Source: Cordia subcordata | Lineage: Eukaryota; Streptophyta; Magnoliopsida; Boraginales; Cordiaceae | Length of the DNA: 64,000 nt | Assembly (NCBI GenBank): GCA_028554755.1 | Contig: JAPTOF010000008.1 | Location: 15,481,001 to 15,545,000, forward strand | Direction: 5' to 3' | Part shown: positions 23,290-34,171 of the stretch, in pieces | Layout of the letters: every line of letters begins with the position of its first letter | Position numbering within the stretch: position 1 is the first letter of the stretch | Translations under genes and position numbers: made by a program | Notes under the pieces: generated by a model | Told to the model about the DNA's origin: nothing | What the model saw: the letters and a program-made list of their open reading frames with translations, nothing else | Database searches by the model: none

Positions 23290-24060
23290 TTTTGTTAGAA
23301 AAACTTACTTTTCCACCTTGCTAGGATTTGAAAATTTTCTTATCCAAAATATGGAATTTGGAATGAAAAGCTTGTTCCATGGGTTGATATGATAACCTAT
23401 TTAATCTTTCTTCATGCAGTTGACGAGAGCTAATTTGGGAAAAGTGTAAGTGGAAAGATCTTTTAATTATTCAATTACAGCAACAATATGATCAAGCTTT
23501 GTAGGAAGTTTTCTAAGAACTTTTTGAACAATTTTTTTTCTTCAATGACATTACCGGCCAAGACTTCTAATTTAATTGATAATTTCAGAAACTTTAGAGA
23601 GAAATGCTTACATACTTTCACCTTCTTTCATTACCATATTATTAAAATCTCTCCACTGTATTCTCAACGAAATGACGTTCCCATTTCCTTGAAACCCTTG
23701 TTTAAGAATGTCCCATGCCTCTTTTGGTTTCTTAGGTCCAAATATTGTTGGAAAAATCTTTTTGGTTACGCCTTGTTGGAGATATCTTAGGGCACTTACA
23801 TATCTAAGAACATTCACCTTATGTTGTTTTTGTTGCGCCTCAGACCAATTGGAGCCACTTTCGAAGGTGGTTCACCTTTCTTTCATGGATCTTCGTATCC
23901 ACTGTCGATGGCATTCCATATATCTATGAAATGAATAAGGTTTGCATTTGGCCACTCTGAGAATCATGGTGGTCTCCTTCAAAAATGGGCCCTTGAATGG
24001 GGGTCCAAGTGAACATTGTGGGAGCCGAAGTTGATGCCATTTTAGGGACGATATATTGGA
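23290..24060 (-). pseudogene. Copia Gag relic of the intronic element
   Basis: A minus-strand frame at 23608-23817 reads ALRYLQQGVTKKIFPTIFGP and PKEAWDILKQGFQGNGNVIS, the central UBN2/retrotran_gag block (usual AL..I.QA....F..I....AKEAWD.L...F.G). Start and end are set by the primer site at 24102 and the zinc knuckle near 23170 and are approximate. Frameshifts interrupt it. Confidence 0.8.
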
Positions 24061-24101
24061 GTTTTTAGGGGACAAAATGCAAAGAATGCAATAGATATTA
24101 C

Positions 24102-24115
24102 TGGCTCTGATGCCA
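24102..24115 (-). other. Primer-binding site, intronic copia element
   Basis: On the minus strand, TGGCATCAGAGCCA lies four nucleotides after the LTR end ACTAACA. It matches the tRNA-iMet primer site with one change. Confidence 0.85.
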
Positions 24116-24119
24116 AATT

Positions 24120-24406
24120 TGTTAGTGCAGTGAAAAGAAAAGATTTTGTATTTTAGAAAGCTAAGAAGAATACTGCAAATTTGTGTTTTAGTTGTTATGA
24201 GTTGCAGAATTTTTTTCATTTCATTGGTTGAGGAATGCCAAAGGCTTGCATAAGACACTATTTATAGTTTCTAGACAAAAATTTTAGGATGTGAAATTAA
24301 TTAGAAGGATTGAAATATTAAAAGATTTCTCATTGGAAATTTGCAAATCTTGAAAGATGTAATGCACTGTTTAAATGTCTGGAAAACTACCAATTACTCT
24401 TCAACA
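24120..24406 (-). repeat. 5' LTR of the intronic copia element
   Basis: On the minus strand it reads TGTTGAAGAGTAATTGG ... CTGCACTAACA (287 bp), TG..CA bounded, followed by the primer site. It ends only 69 bp before the splice acceptor at 24475, so the acceptor's polypyrimidine tract lies just downstream of the insertion. Confidence 0.88.
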
Positions 24407-24475
24407 TTTCTTTTGTGCAACCAATTTATGCCCTTTTAGTGTATTATCGTATCTAACTTTACTCATTTTTGGTAG

Positions 24476-24839
24476 GGAAATGGAGGGATTTCCTATAGAC
24501 GAAGTCTCAAGCTGTTTGCCAAAGGCTTGGGACCGACAGCAGAAAAAATTGTTCACCAGAAATTGTCTATGTTGGGTAGTATGCAGAACTCCCCTCGTTT
24601 GGCAGCTAAACAAAATGAGCCCGCAGCCAATAGATGCATTCTCAATTCAGCTTCACGAAAAGGAGATCACATAGCAATTGAAGATTATACAAATCCTTCT
24701 CGCAATGCCACAAGTAGGGAAACAAATCCTGCTCCACAAGCTTCTGCCAGTGCCTTCTTACAAAGCCAACATAGTCAGAATCTGTCAAAAACACATTTCC
24801 CCTTTGTTGGATATCAAGGGTTCAATAGCTCGGCAGCGG
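24476..24839 (+). CDS. Host gene 1, middle exon
   Basis: Acceptor TTTTTGGTAG|GG, then an open frame in phase 0 with the exon ending at 19482: it begins GNGGISYRRSLKLFAKGLG, continues through KIVHQKLSMLGSMQNSPRLA, and becomes rich in S, N, Q and A. The exon ends at GCGG|GTGAGG (donor at 24840), leaving phase 1. That is exactly compatible with the acceptor at 25150. The following intron (24840-25150) is 311 bp, T-rich, with standard borders. No known domain is recognised; the segment looks disordered. Confidence 0.75.
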
Positions 24840-25150
24840 GTGAGGGTTTTTCTTTTTCCCTTATCTTTTCTTTTCTTTTCTTTTAAGGGGACCAACAGTG
24901 GTTCCACCATTTACCCAAAGAGCTATTTGAACTCGAGACTTCCTGATCTCAAGTGAGGGGTAGCTACGCCCTCTCTTCCCGATAGCAAGCAAGGTTAATT
25001 CTTGCACGACGTAAAATTTAGAGTGTCCACCAATGAAGAATATAATATCCCCAAGCCCCTTGTTACGATACTAGAACTCTAAATTCAACAGGCTCACTCT
25101 CAACCTTGTACGCGCTAATAATTTACATATCCTAAATTTTGTGCATTCAG

Positions 25151-26022
25151 ATGCTCGTGGGAAGCAAGTTGCTTCAGAACGTGGTATCCAGCTTCACAGA
25201 CAAAATCGTCAGCCTCAAGCAGCTTCTTTTTCTTCAGATGCTCGGCCGAGTTTGTTGAAGTTTTTCCACAGAAATAGTAGACAAGCAAAGGCATCTGTGC
25301 ACCCATCGAGGGTGATTAAACCTTCCAGGCTGAGCAGTTGTAATACCTTCCCAATTGGCTCAGATTCTCAATCATCTCTTTCACCCCAGCTGCCTAGCAG
25401 CCTGAACTTGTCGCGCCAGGACGGGTACGCGGATGGTCCAGTTTCATCTCCCAGGGGAAGACTAAACAACAAGTTTGCTACGGAAACTCCAAGTCAATCT
25501 GTGTCGCCTGTGAACCACGATGGCGTTCCCTTTTCGTTTATGCAGTTGCTGATAAATGAAGACGACCCAGCGGCAGATGAACTGGCTCTGCAACAACTGA
25601 GGCGGTATTCGTCTTCCACTGCGACGGAACCACAACTTCATAGGTTCGGTGCAGCGTGTCAAACTGCATCTGCACTGCCGCCTGTGAACCAGAACACTTC
25701 ATTGCTTCTGCAAAACATGGAGCAAACATCTGCTTTTCATATTCATGATCATAATCAGGCTTCATTTTCGTACATGCAACTGTTGATGGACGAAGGGGAT
25801 AGATCGAGAGATGAATTGGCTCTAATAGAAGAAATGAGGCGTCCATCTTCGCAGTACGGGCATGACCAATCAAGTGCTACCAATTCACTGCAGCAACAAA
25901 ACCATCAACTGGGAACAAGTCCGGGAGCTTTGTTGAGCATTGGTCGGCCATCCTCGATAGGGAGTCAGCAACCTAATTTGCCTCTTCATTTCAGAAATTT
26001 GAATTTGGGCTGGCACAATTGA
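25151..26022 (+). CDS. Host gene 1, last exon with a duplicated acidic peptide module
   Basis: Acceptor TGCATTCAG|AT at 25150/25151, in phase with the previous exon; 290 codons to TGA at 26020-26022. The product is rich in Ser, Gln, Asn and Arg and probably disordered, with no transmembrane segment. Two copies of a module are visible: PFSFMQLLINEDDPAADELA followed by LQQLRRYSS (about 25525-25620), and SFSYMQLLMDEGDRSRDELA followed by LIEEMRRPSS (about 25765-25855). Shared positions are FS-aromatic-MQLL, an acidic block, DELAL and an RR-x-SS end that could be a kinase target. The module resembles a short linear-motif pair, but I cannot name a partner. There are no frame breaks, and codon usage is richer in G+C than the surrounding repeats, so this is probably a functional gene end. 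Family unknown. Confidence 0.85.
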
Positions 26023-27496
26023 AGAGAGAGAGAGAAAGAGAATGAGGACATGATTATGCATCTATATTAGTTTACTGGAAGAAAACTTATTTACTATCCA
26101 GGGATTCTGCATCTCCGTTTTTTTGATTGACACCCTTGTTTCGGGTTGCAATGCCAATGTTGAAATAGGGTGAATGCTAGTTTATTCTCTGAGTCTTAGC
26201 TTAAATATCAAACTTTTTCATGAGATTTTTAGTTTGGGTAAATTGTATTAGACTTCATGTGGTTTGCCATATAGTCCTTATATGGTGTAGTCGAATCTAC
26301 GTGCACCTCAACACTTACGTACACCTTATTTTGTGCCTACAACATGCGCTCCATTTAAATTAAAAAAAAAAAAACCCTACAGTAACGCACACACCAAACC
26401 TTTCTATTCATCTGCAACTAAAAAACCTAACATTTGACAGCTCCGACAACTCAAAAACCTAACAAACAGGCTGAAAACTAAGAAAGAAGAAAAAAATATG
26501 ACGACCACTAAGAAAGAAGAAATAGAAAAGATAAAAAAATATATGTTTCATGTTTATAATTTTTATATTATAAGTTCAAAATTTTTACAAATTCTCAAAT
26601 TTTTTTAGTTACACAATTTTTACACCATATATTTACAACTTTTATAAATTCGTAATTTTTATTTAATATGTTCACAACTTATTATCAACATGTTCATACC
26701 TATAAATGACACATTCATACTTATGAACACCATGTTCACAACTGATAGATCAAAATATTCACAACTACAAATGGTTGTGTTTACAAACTTTCTTCTACAA
26801 TAACCTTTCTTACTCAAACAAAGTTCACAACACCAAAAAAAAAAAATCTCTTTTTCTGCAAAAACACAAGCATTGGCACACCTACCACCACCACCACTAG
26901 AACACCACCAACCCCCACCATCACACACACATAGCACAGAGAGCAGATACCCAGCAACTCATCACCTGCATACACGAGCTCTAACCCATCATCCGAGATC
27001 TGTTTGTTTGAGTGATAGTTGGTGTTTGTGTACGTGTGTGTGAGAGAGAGAGACCAAGAGAGAATAGACCAAGATTAGCGTTATATGGGTGTTCATGTGT
27101 AATTGTGTGAGAGAGAGAGTATCTGCAGGTGTGTGAGAGAGAGAGAGAGAGCAAATGATAAAGATAAAGAGTGACAGATCTGTAGAAGTTCTTTTTAAAT
27201 GCGCATGTAATGTATATGTAGTTTGGCGAGTGTATATAGTTTAGGGTGTACAGTATAATTTGTGTTTAATCATAAATGTATGTTATTTTTAGTATATAAT
27301 TTCAAAATTGGGTAATTATATAACGTCATGGTGTTATGGGGGCAATTAGTTAAGTGGTTAAAAAAAAGAAGAAAAATTAAATAAGTTATATTAATTAAAT
27401 ACAATGTTTAGTTTCCTACTTGTAGGAGAAAAAAAAAGAAAAAGAAAAGGGTTATTGGGGTCACGGTATTCTTTTATAGATTATAGTCACACAATT

Positions 27497-27720
27497 CACT
27501 AATAGAAAGTGTCGAATTTGAGACGGAAAATTTTCGTCTCAATTTGAGACAGAATAAAGATGGGTTTTTTGAGTAAAATTTGTAATATTTTTATAGTGTT
27601 GGGAATTTGAGACGGAATTTAAGACAAAATTTTTCGTATCATATTTTGTCTCCAAATTTAAGTAATATTTACAGACGAAATTCATGTATGGAATTTATCT
27701 CGCAAAACTTTGGGAATGAT
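27497..27720. mobile_element. Possible end of a CACTA-type transposon
   Basis: CACTA at 27497 is followed by repeated GAGACGGAA and TTTCGTCTC motifs in both orientations (27518-27560, 27605-27660), typical of subterminal regions of plant CACTA elements. I could not find a matching TAGTG end with a plausible partner, so this is tentative. Confidence 0.3.
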
Positions 27721-28234
27721 TTTGTCACTGTTTTTGATTTTGTTAATTTTGTGACAGAATAGAAATGAATTTTATATTTAAAATTAAATAATTTCAAGAT
27801 GGATAGAGACGTAATTTTATTATAAATTTTATTCAAAATTAAAAAAATTAATAATTTATAAATTTAAAAAGTTAAAAGATGGAAAATTAGAAACTAATTT
27901 TAAAAATAAAAAATGTAGAATTAGAAATTAAAAATAAAAATAAAGATCGACAATAAACAATAAATAAATAATAATAATGAAAATTAAAATTAGAAAAATT
28001 ATTAAAAATTAAAAGAAAAATAAACAAAAATTTTAATCAGAGTAAAAAAATTAAAATATAAAAATTTTAAAAATAAATAAATGACATTTTTGAACAATAA
28101 TTTTAATTAAACAAATTATAAACTACTTTTTCCAATAATAAATTTTCAATTCTTATCGAAAATAAAACAACTTTTTATTATGACTCTTATTAACTATAAG
28201 AGATCCCGAACCTAAGTCAAAACTCCTTAGGATT

Positions 28235-28467
28235 AAGCGCTCATTTGAATTGGCTTTTTCTAAAGATGTGTTTTTTTAATTTTTCAAAAAAGTACTTTTT
28301 TAAGGAACTTGAAATTCTAACTTCTTAAAAAGCTGAAATTGAGCGTTTTTTATAGTTTCAATTTTTCTTTTGAAAGTTAATCAAAATATTTATTGCAAAA
28401 AAGATGTGCTTTCCTCAAGAAAAAATTTGCTTTTTTTTCCCTAAAAAAGCCAATCCAAATAGGCCCC
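28235..28467. mobile_element. Small terminal-inverted-repeat element (MITE-like)
   Basis: The left end GCGCTCATTTGAATTGGCTT and the reverse complement of the right end, GGGGCCTATTTGGATTGGCT, are imperfect inverted repeats about 230 bp apart, with further inner complementarity (AAAAAAGTACTTTTTT region). No coding capacity. Target duplication not resolved, so superfamily (hAT or other) is open. Confidence 0.55.
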
Positions 28468-28523
28468 AAGTCTACTAGGGCAAATTTATCTCAAGATAAA
28501 ATTGCACACACCTAAAGACACTC

Positions 28524-30277
28524 TGACCACGTCGTTGTATGGTCAAATAATAACAACGACAAAATCACAAAATTTATCCTCTTTATCACATGAAAGCAAC
28601 TCGAGGGTCGAACCACGGGGAATCGGGATTGCTGTCAGAAATTGAAAAGAAAATAACTAAAAAAAAACTAAAATTTAAAATAACTAAACTAAATACTACA
28701 AATGAAACCATTTTTAGATTAAAAAAATAGAAAAAGAAAAGAAATTAAATTAACTAAAAGAAAAATAATTGCAAAAATCAACCAAAGAAAATTGCGAAAC
28801 TTCAATTTAGGGGAAACGCGATTCAGGGTGATAGCCAGGAAATTATCCTGTTCATGTTCGTCAACTTCAAGATTTCCAATTAAGCACAAGGGATCAGGCT
28901 ACATGCTCTAATTCACCTAGATTAATTAACTAAAGCTATTGAGGCATAATCTATCTCAATGGCATAAATTATCTCTCACTTTTTCTTTAATTAATTAATC
29001 TCACATATCCTAGAAAATTAATTGAGACTACAAAGGCATAGGCTATCTCAGTGGCATAACCTATCTCAATCTTAAAACAACTAATTAAATCTAGTTCTGT
29101 TAATTGATCTATATTCATACCCACAAGAACCTACAAGATTCCTATATGGCAAAAGGTATAAATTCTTGACCAACGAAAATTAGCTACAAGCATAATAATG
29201 ATTCACCAAGAACTTAATACGCAATAAGTACAAATACGAATAATCAAATAAATCCCAAAGAATCTGAAACATGAATAAAAATAATCATTAACTATCACCC
29301 CAAATCATGAGGGTATAGTTCATAATTAATTTCAAAGCAAAAATTGAAAAGAAATTGAGAATGGAAAAACTCATCGTATTATTCCTAGACAAATAAGTTG
29401 ATGAAGTTCTTTGTCTCCAATTCTCTTCAAGAGTTGCTCCCCACCTTTTTCTTCAATTTAATCCTCTGCAAATTCTAAGGTTGGAGTCCCCTTTTTCTGT
29501 TGTGTATTGTGGGTATTTATAATGGTATCGAATTCCTTTCAAATCCCACTTGGATTAGGAAATTGCTACCAGTTTCAATGCCCTCGTTTGACCGACATTT
29601 TTGACCATCTTAAAGGCAGATCTGGGCTGAGCTCGAAGAAGGAAAGTTGTAGCTCTATGAATTAACTTTCCATAACCGCAAGAATCACCTAATTTGGGCC
29701 TCTGTAGCCCAAGTTATGCCCAAAATACCAAAATATGTCCAGCAGGTGATGGGAATTTTCCAAACGTGTTGTGACTGATTTTTTCACCTTGATCCCCCTT
29801 GAATTTGGAAAGATGGTCTTCATAAAATTATATTGCTGCCTCTTAGGAGTCCAATGAACCAAGAATCACGTGATTTTGACATCTGGAGTTGGAGTTATGA
29901 GCAAAATACCAAAACTGGTCTGATAGGAAAAACTTTCCAAAAATTAACACCAAGATCACTTGCCATATTCATTCACCAACAACTTGATTTGCAAGAAAGG
30001 CCAAACTTCATTGTTTTCTATGAGGAATTGATCCTTGATCCAAATATTTGAGCCCAATACTTTTATATTAAATTAGCCCAACTCAAATTATAATTGATCT
30101 TCAACTTCAATTGCATAGAATCTTCTGCTAATTGTTCTTGTAAGCCCCCACAAAATATTTTCTTCTCTCGAACGAGACTAGATCAAATAATTTACAAAAT
30201 AAATCACTTTAACCACTTTGATATATGTAATTGTATGCAAAATAGTGAAATTTATTACAAAATATGAAGACATATCA
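28524..30277 (-). mobile_element. Solo LTR with perfect target duplication CACTC
   Basis: 1754 bp bounded TG..CA, flanked by CACTC at 28519-28523 and again at 30278-30282. On the minus strand it starts TGATATGTCTTCATATTTTG and ends ACAACGACGTGGTCA. It has LTR-like composition (poly-A-rich internal stretches, a phrase like CCCCGTGGTTCGACCCTCGA on the minus strand near the 3' end) and no coding sequence or primer site. It lies 40 bp upstream of the exon of host gene 2, in that gene's 5' part. Confidence 0.85.
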
Positions 30278-30321
30278 CACTCACCTTTGCACTTTGCTAA
30301 ATCACACCACAAAATTGTAAA

Positions 30322-30546
30322 GAAAAAGGAAATTCACCAGAAAAGAGATCAATAGGCCATCAAGAAATTGCATCAATACCACGGAGTGTACGGTCACAGG
30401 ACCAGCGAAGTACCTAATCAAAGCATTCATCGATGAGAAATCGTATCTGCTCAGCTCTAATTACTGGCAGAAGCTTCTGGAGCTTAAGCTTCTACTCAAC
30501 CTCCATTGGCCTCCTCATCATGTTCATTACGCTTGTGAAGTCTTTG
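30322..30546 (+). CDS. Host gene 2, exon (unrecognised gene fragment)
   Basis: An open frame ending in a donor site (TTTG|GTTAGT, GT at 30547) encodes [40 protein letters not shown] and [11 protein letters not shown]. It is a compact helical-looking peptide with lower AT content than the surroundings. The exon start is uncertain: no ATG in frame, a stop upstream near 30318, and a possible acceptor CACAG at about 30399. The frame continues in phase into a second exon at 30854. I do not recognise the family. The solo LTR directly upstream and the LTR that cuts the next exon suggest a gene broken by insertions. Confidence 0.5.
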
Positions 30547-30853
30547 GTTAGTTCATTTTTCTCATTTTCTATTTCGTTTGTAAAATTAATTTGACTCTAA
30601 AAGTATTGCTAAATGACATGCTTAAAACATATGCAATAATTAAATTCTGTTCTATGTTTTTATTTTGATTATAACAAACAATTTTACACTTTAGTTTCTA
30701 CATTATGATTTCGATACTTTTTATTAATTTTATGTATTATACAATTTTTTTTGTAAGTTCAGCAGATAAATTACTTAATTATTTGTGATACTGAGCTAAA
30801 GTGGTAAAGAAAAGTAATCAATGCATTTCTTCGTGTAATACTTAATCGTGTAG

Positions 30854-30891
30854 GTTTTGATGCTTTGCTATTGTTGAGGTCTAAGATATGT
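30854..30891 (+). pseudogene. Host gene 2, next exon, truncated by an LTR
   Basis: After an acceptor CGTGTAG at 30853 the phase fits the previous donor (G|GT), giving FDALLLLRSKIC. The reading stops at the edge of the Athila-like LTR that begins at about 30892, and no continuation was found beyond that LTR at 34172. The 307-bp intron is T-rich with standard borders. This supports gene disruption, but the exon is short. Confidence 0.45.
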
Positions 30892-33800
30892 TGGTACTGG
30901 GCGTCGAAACCACTAAAAATAAATTCCAACTCTTACCTTACGATTTTGTGCAAGTGATGAGTCGGATCGAGCCTACAGAGACTATGCAACAATTGTATTT
31001 TATGTCAAATTTGTCAAACAAATGAATTACAAATGTCCGAGAGGGGGGTTTAATGTAATTAACAAAAAAAATATAAATCTGGAAAAGAAAGAACGATAAT
31101 CTCCTTAGACGAGGCCATGCCTAAGGTCACGCCCACACAAAACAAACAGGCAGTAAACAAATGACCTATGAAATTAATACTAAAAATGTAAATAAAAATT
31201 AGAAAAGTGATAATTAAAGGGATTCAATGAATTTGGGACCTAGCCTAGAGTATAAATCTCGTTGACGCCTACAAATCCAATCCTAGATGCAAGGATAATT
31301 CTCATTCTTTTTGATAAACCAATTATGGTCATCGACATGGCCTAACAACCTAATCCTTCCTTTCAATGTTGATAACGGTTTAAGAACTTCGCGTTCTCTC
31401 CCTAATTATTACCCTTACCTATTAGACTATCTAACTCCTTGAGATGCCTGTAGGGTCTATTTATGTAGAATCGATAATATTACATGTGGTCTATCCTAGT
31501 CCATATTTTCAAAAATCCTACCAAGAAAACATGCTAGGAAAATAAAATAACCACATAACACACACAAGAACATGCTTAAGACCATATAGAACATAACTAG
31601 TATTTGCAAAATATGTAAAGCTAACCTCTTGAAGCGTGGAGCCTTTGATGAAGCTAAAACTGTTACGAGTTTTGTTTCCGCTTACGAGCAAGGCTACCAA
31701 AAAAATATTTTACTATAAGGGTGCTGCAATATGCAACTTCCTAGTCTTCTTCCTTATAGCTAAAAATACTTTTCTTGAGAGAATAGCCTCTTGTGTGGGA
31801 AGAAGCAAAGTAATATGCTCTTATAAATCTAGACCAAAAAACCACACAATAAGTGTGTACTATGTGTTGTAGTATTCTCTTGCCAAAATGGAAGAGATCA
31901 ACTACAAAATTTTTTGGATGCTAGAAATGGTTTAAGGTCTTGCCTATTTATAGAAAAAGTTTGGCACTTAAACCTTGTAAACTTCCATGTGGGAAACTTT
32001 TTCCTAGTAGTAAATGTTTGCCACGTGTCATGGAAGTTACTTGTACAATTTGAATTCTTCTTGTAATAACTTTCTAGCACATGTCTTGGAAGATTGGGTC
32101 AAGCCCACAATCCAAGCCCAACACATAGTCCATAATCCATGTGGAGGCCCAAGCCTAATAAGAAACCATCCAAGCCCAATTAGGTTATCTTGGACTCTAA
32201 AGAAAGCCAAACCTAATTCCAAGCTTTGGCCTAATAAGGCTATTAACACAATAAGGAATTTGCTCTTTCAAGATTACTCTCTCTAAGTCATTTAAACTAG
32301 GCAAGGGACCAAGAAGACACAATTAACCTTGGCTTCCAAAAATAATAAAAAATGCCCTTGCCCGATCTGGGCAACATAATAATTATTTTTTAACTCCAAT
32401 CTATTCCACTATAAAATCAAAGTTGTACTCCAAGAATAATTGCTATTACCCAAAAGCTTATCACAAAAGAATGTGTTGTCTTTGACCTACTAAATAACCA
32501 ATCATAATGCCCCTCTATGTATACCCACGACTAAAGCCGGTCCTTTGGCCTATGTACTATCACCTCCTTAGCTGTATCTTTTCTTTTTGGGTCTTTTGTC
32601 CTATTGCCAACCATCTTTGGTCATGGAATCTCTTGATCTCAGGAGCAACCCTCAAGCCATATGACCGATACACCCATAAAGGTAGTATCACTAGATCTAT
32701 ATTCGGATGATAAATATGGACAATCCCAAAGGGGGCACATAGATTTCATATTGCATATGCATGTTCCAATTAATTAGAACTTAGCACTCAATGCACAAGG
32801 CTGTTGATCCTAATAAAGTAAGATATCACCCACAGTGAATCAAAGTACCAAACCTTAACTTCATTAGTTTATCCACATATGCTCAAGATTAAGAGCAATG
32901 ATCATTTACTAGCAGTGAGTATCTTGTTTTCTTTCTTTGATAGTACGTCTCTAGAAAACAAACTCACAATGGTCCTGTCAAATACGTGACACACGTACTA
33001 TTGAGACAAATCCGAAAAGCCCTTTAATGACCTAGGTAGATCACTCTTAGCAAGGAGACTTGCTCAATATAACCTTATCCTGGTAGAGTTCCCAACACTA
33101 CCATTCGGTTACGGACTCAATTTATGACGTCACTAAATCTAGACTTGGACCTACTGTGCGTCTAGCTTCACTGCACATCCAAGTCATTAGTTCAAGTCAA
33201 GGGACCTTTGTACATACATCAATAAAACATACCAGAGAGAATATGTAAGGAACTCGTAATACCATTTAATAAAATGATTATATATTGTTTAACATCCAAA
33301 ATGTTATATACAAGTGAGCTTTAGGGCATACTAATCCTAACAATCTAAAGGTAGCACTATAGCTCTAGAAAAACCTGATTCTAAAAGTTGATTCTCTCAC
33401 AGCAATCGCTCAGTTAAATTACATATTTTTTCAAAAAACCGGTTCGCCACTATTTTAGTTAGATTAATTATATAATTAACTGCTCACCTACTACCTAGCA
33501 ATTGAAAAATTGGACCTTAATTGAACAATCACAAAATAGTATTTTAAAATAGAAAACATATAAATACCAAAAAATAAATGAGAGGAGAGAATCAGTTAGA
33601 TCTCACATATTATGAAAAACCTCAAACTTGAATTAATCCCTGGCTAGATGAAGAAGTTTAGCAATTCATACAAAGCTTTAAAGCACCTAAAAAGAAAAAT
33701 AATAATGCTAGAAAATAAAGTTTGAATGATGAATAATCCCTGTGGAAGCACTAGAGAATAATATAACCTTGAGAGTTTCTATCTAATATAGTAACTTTTT

Positions 33801-34171
33801 AATGCTAACTTAAAAGATAAGGTAAGTCTCATAAAAGCATATCCTAACCAAAATAAACTTCTTCCAAAATAAATCTTTTCCTTCTAGAATTAAATAACAT
33901 TAATAAGCAATTAATTCCTCTTCAAGAAATCACCAAAATATGTTCCAAACATCTTGTTGGCAGCAATTCTCGCATGGCTCGTGGCAAGGCCACGTCTAAT
34001 GGTCACATCACTTCTATCATAGCTCAATTTGTGTCCAAAAGCTCCCAAGTTCGTAAATTTTGCTTCCTTTGGATCTTCTAAGCATAAACATGCAAAAACA
34101 CACAAAATATAACCAATTAGGAAGCATCTAATCCAAAGATTAAACGCAAATTTCAATGAAATTAAGGAACA
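30892..34171 (-). mobile_element. Athila-like LTR, left arm of a head-to-head pair
   Basis: On the minus strand it matches the plus-strand LTR 34219-43455 once the nested elements are removed: the start TGTT.CTTAATTT..ATTGAA, GATGCTTC, CATGTTTATGCTT, CTAGAAAAACCTGATTCTAAAA (split by the insertion), the end GGTAAGAGTTGGAATTTATT and GTGGTTTCGAC. About 1.4 kb is its own sequence; the rest is a nested LTR at 31464-33342. No primer site follows it, so it is a solo or truncated LTR. It interrupts host gene 2. The apparent minus ORF at 33911-34156 lies within it. Confidence 0.7.
31464..33342 (-). mobile_element. Solo LTR of copia family X (copy C)
   Basis: TG..CA bounded (minus strand TGTTAGGATTAGTATGCCC ... 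GATTCTACA), 1879 bp, flanked by ATTTA (31459-31463) and ATCTA (33343-33347), a target duplication with one mismatch. Homologous to copies A and B through GGGACCAAGAAGACACAATT, TCACTAGATCTA and GTACATACATCA. It splits the Athila-like LTR exactly where the right-arm copy is continuous (near 35065-35075). No genes; small open frames inside are chance. Confidence 0.85.

Larger units (their letters stand above)
19825..24406 (-). mobile_element. Ty1/copia element inside the host-gene intron
   Basis: A minus-strand element of 4.58 kb with short LTRs (right 24120-24406, left 19825-20079), a tRNA-iMet primer site just inside the right LTR, and gag and pol remnants in copia order (Gag, zinc knuckle, GAG-pre-integrase, integrase, RT, RNase H). 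Its ends lie in T-rich intron sequence (CTTTT and TTTCT flanks), so the target duplication cannot be read with confidence. Both strands' splice sites of the host gene are outside it, so it is spliced out with the intron if the gene is expressed. Confidence 0.88.
26023..28518. other. 3' flank of host gene 1 and gene-free AT-rich region
   Basis: No gene supported. Contents: a GA-rich microsatellite right after the stop (26023-26045) and more GA runs at 27045-27060 and 27110-27150; a poly-A run near 26362; a CA-rich low-complexity patch (26880-26940) that creates a spurious minus-strand ORF; a possible CACTA end (27497) and a small TIR element (28235-28467). The poly-A signal of gene 1 is not clear. 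Confidence 0.5.

Noticed and set aside
23872..24258. 128-codon minus-strand ORF spanning an LTR border
   Set aside because: Runs across LTR, primer site and gag start of the intronic copia element; only its end overlaps Gag and it has no coherent domain.
21478..24258. Many plus-strand ORFs within the intronic element
   Set aside because: Shadows of a minus-strand copia pol and gag; the minus frames carry the recognised motifs.
25538..25873. 111-codon minus-strand ORF opposite the last exon of host gene 1
   Set aside because: Antisense shadow of a coding exon with clear splice phase on the plus strand.
26659..26937. Cys/Gly-rich minus-strand ORF
   Set aside because: Created by CA-rich low-complexity DNA; no homology and no context.
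27497..27598. A complete miniature CACTA element (CACTA...TAGTG)
   Set aside because: The TAGTG at 27594 gives only 102 bp and no inverted terminal repeat; kept only as a possible CACTA end.
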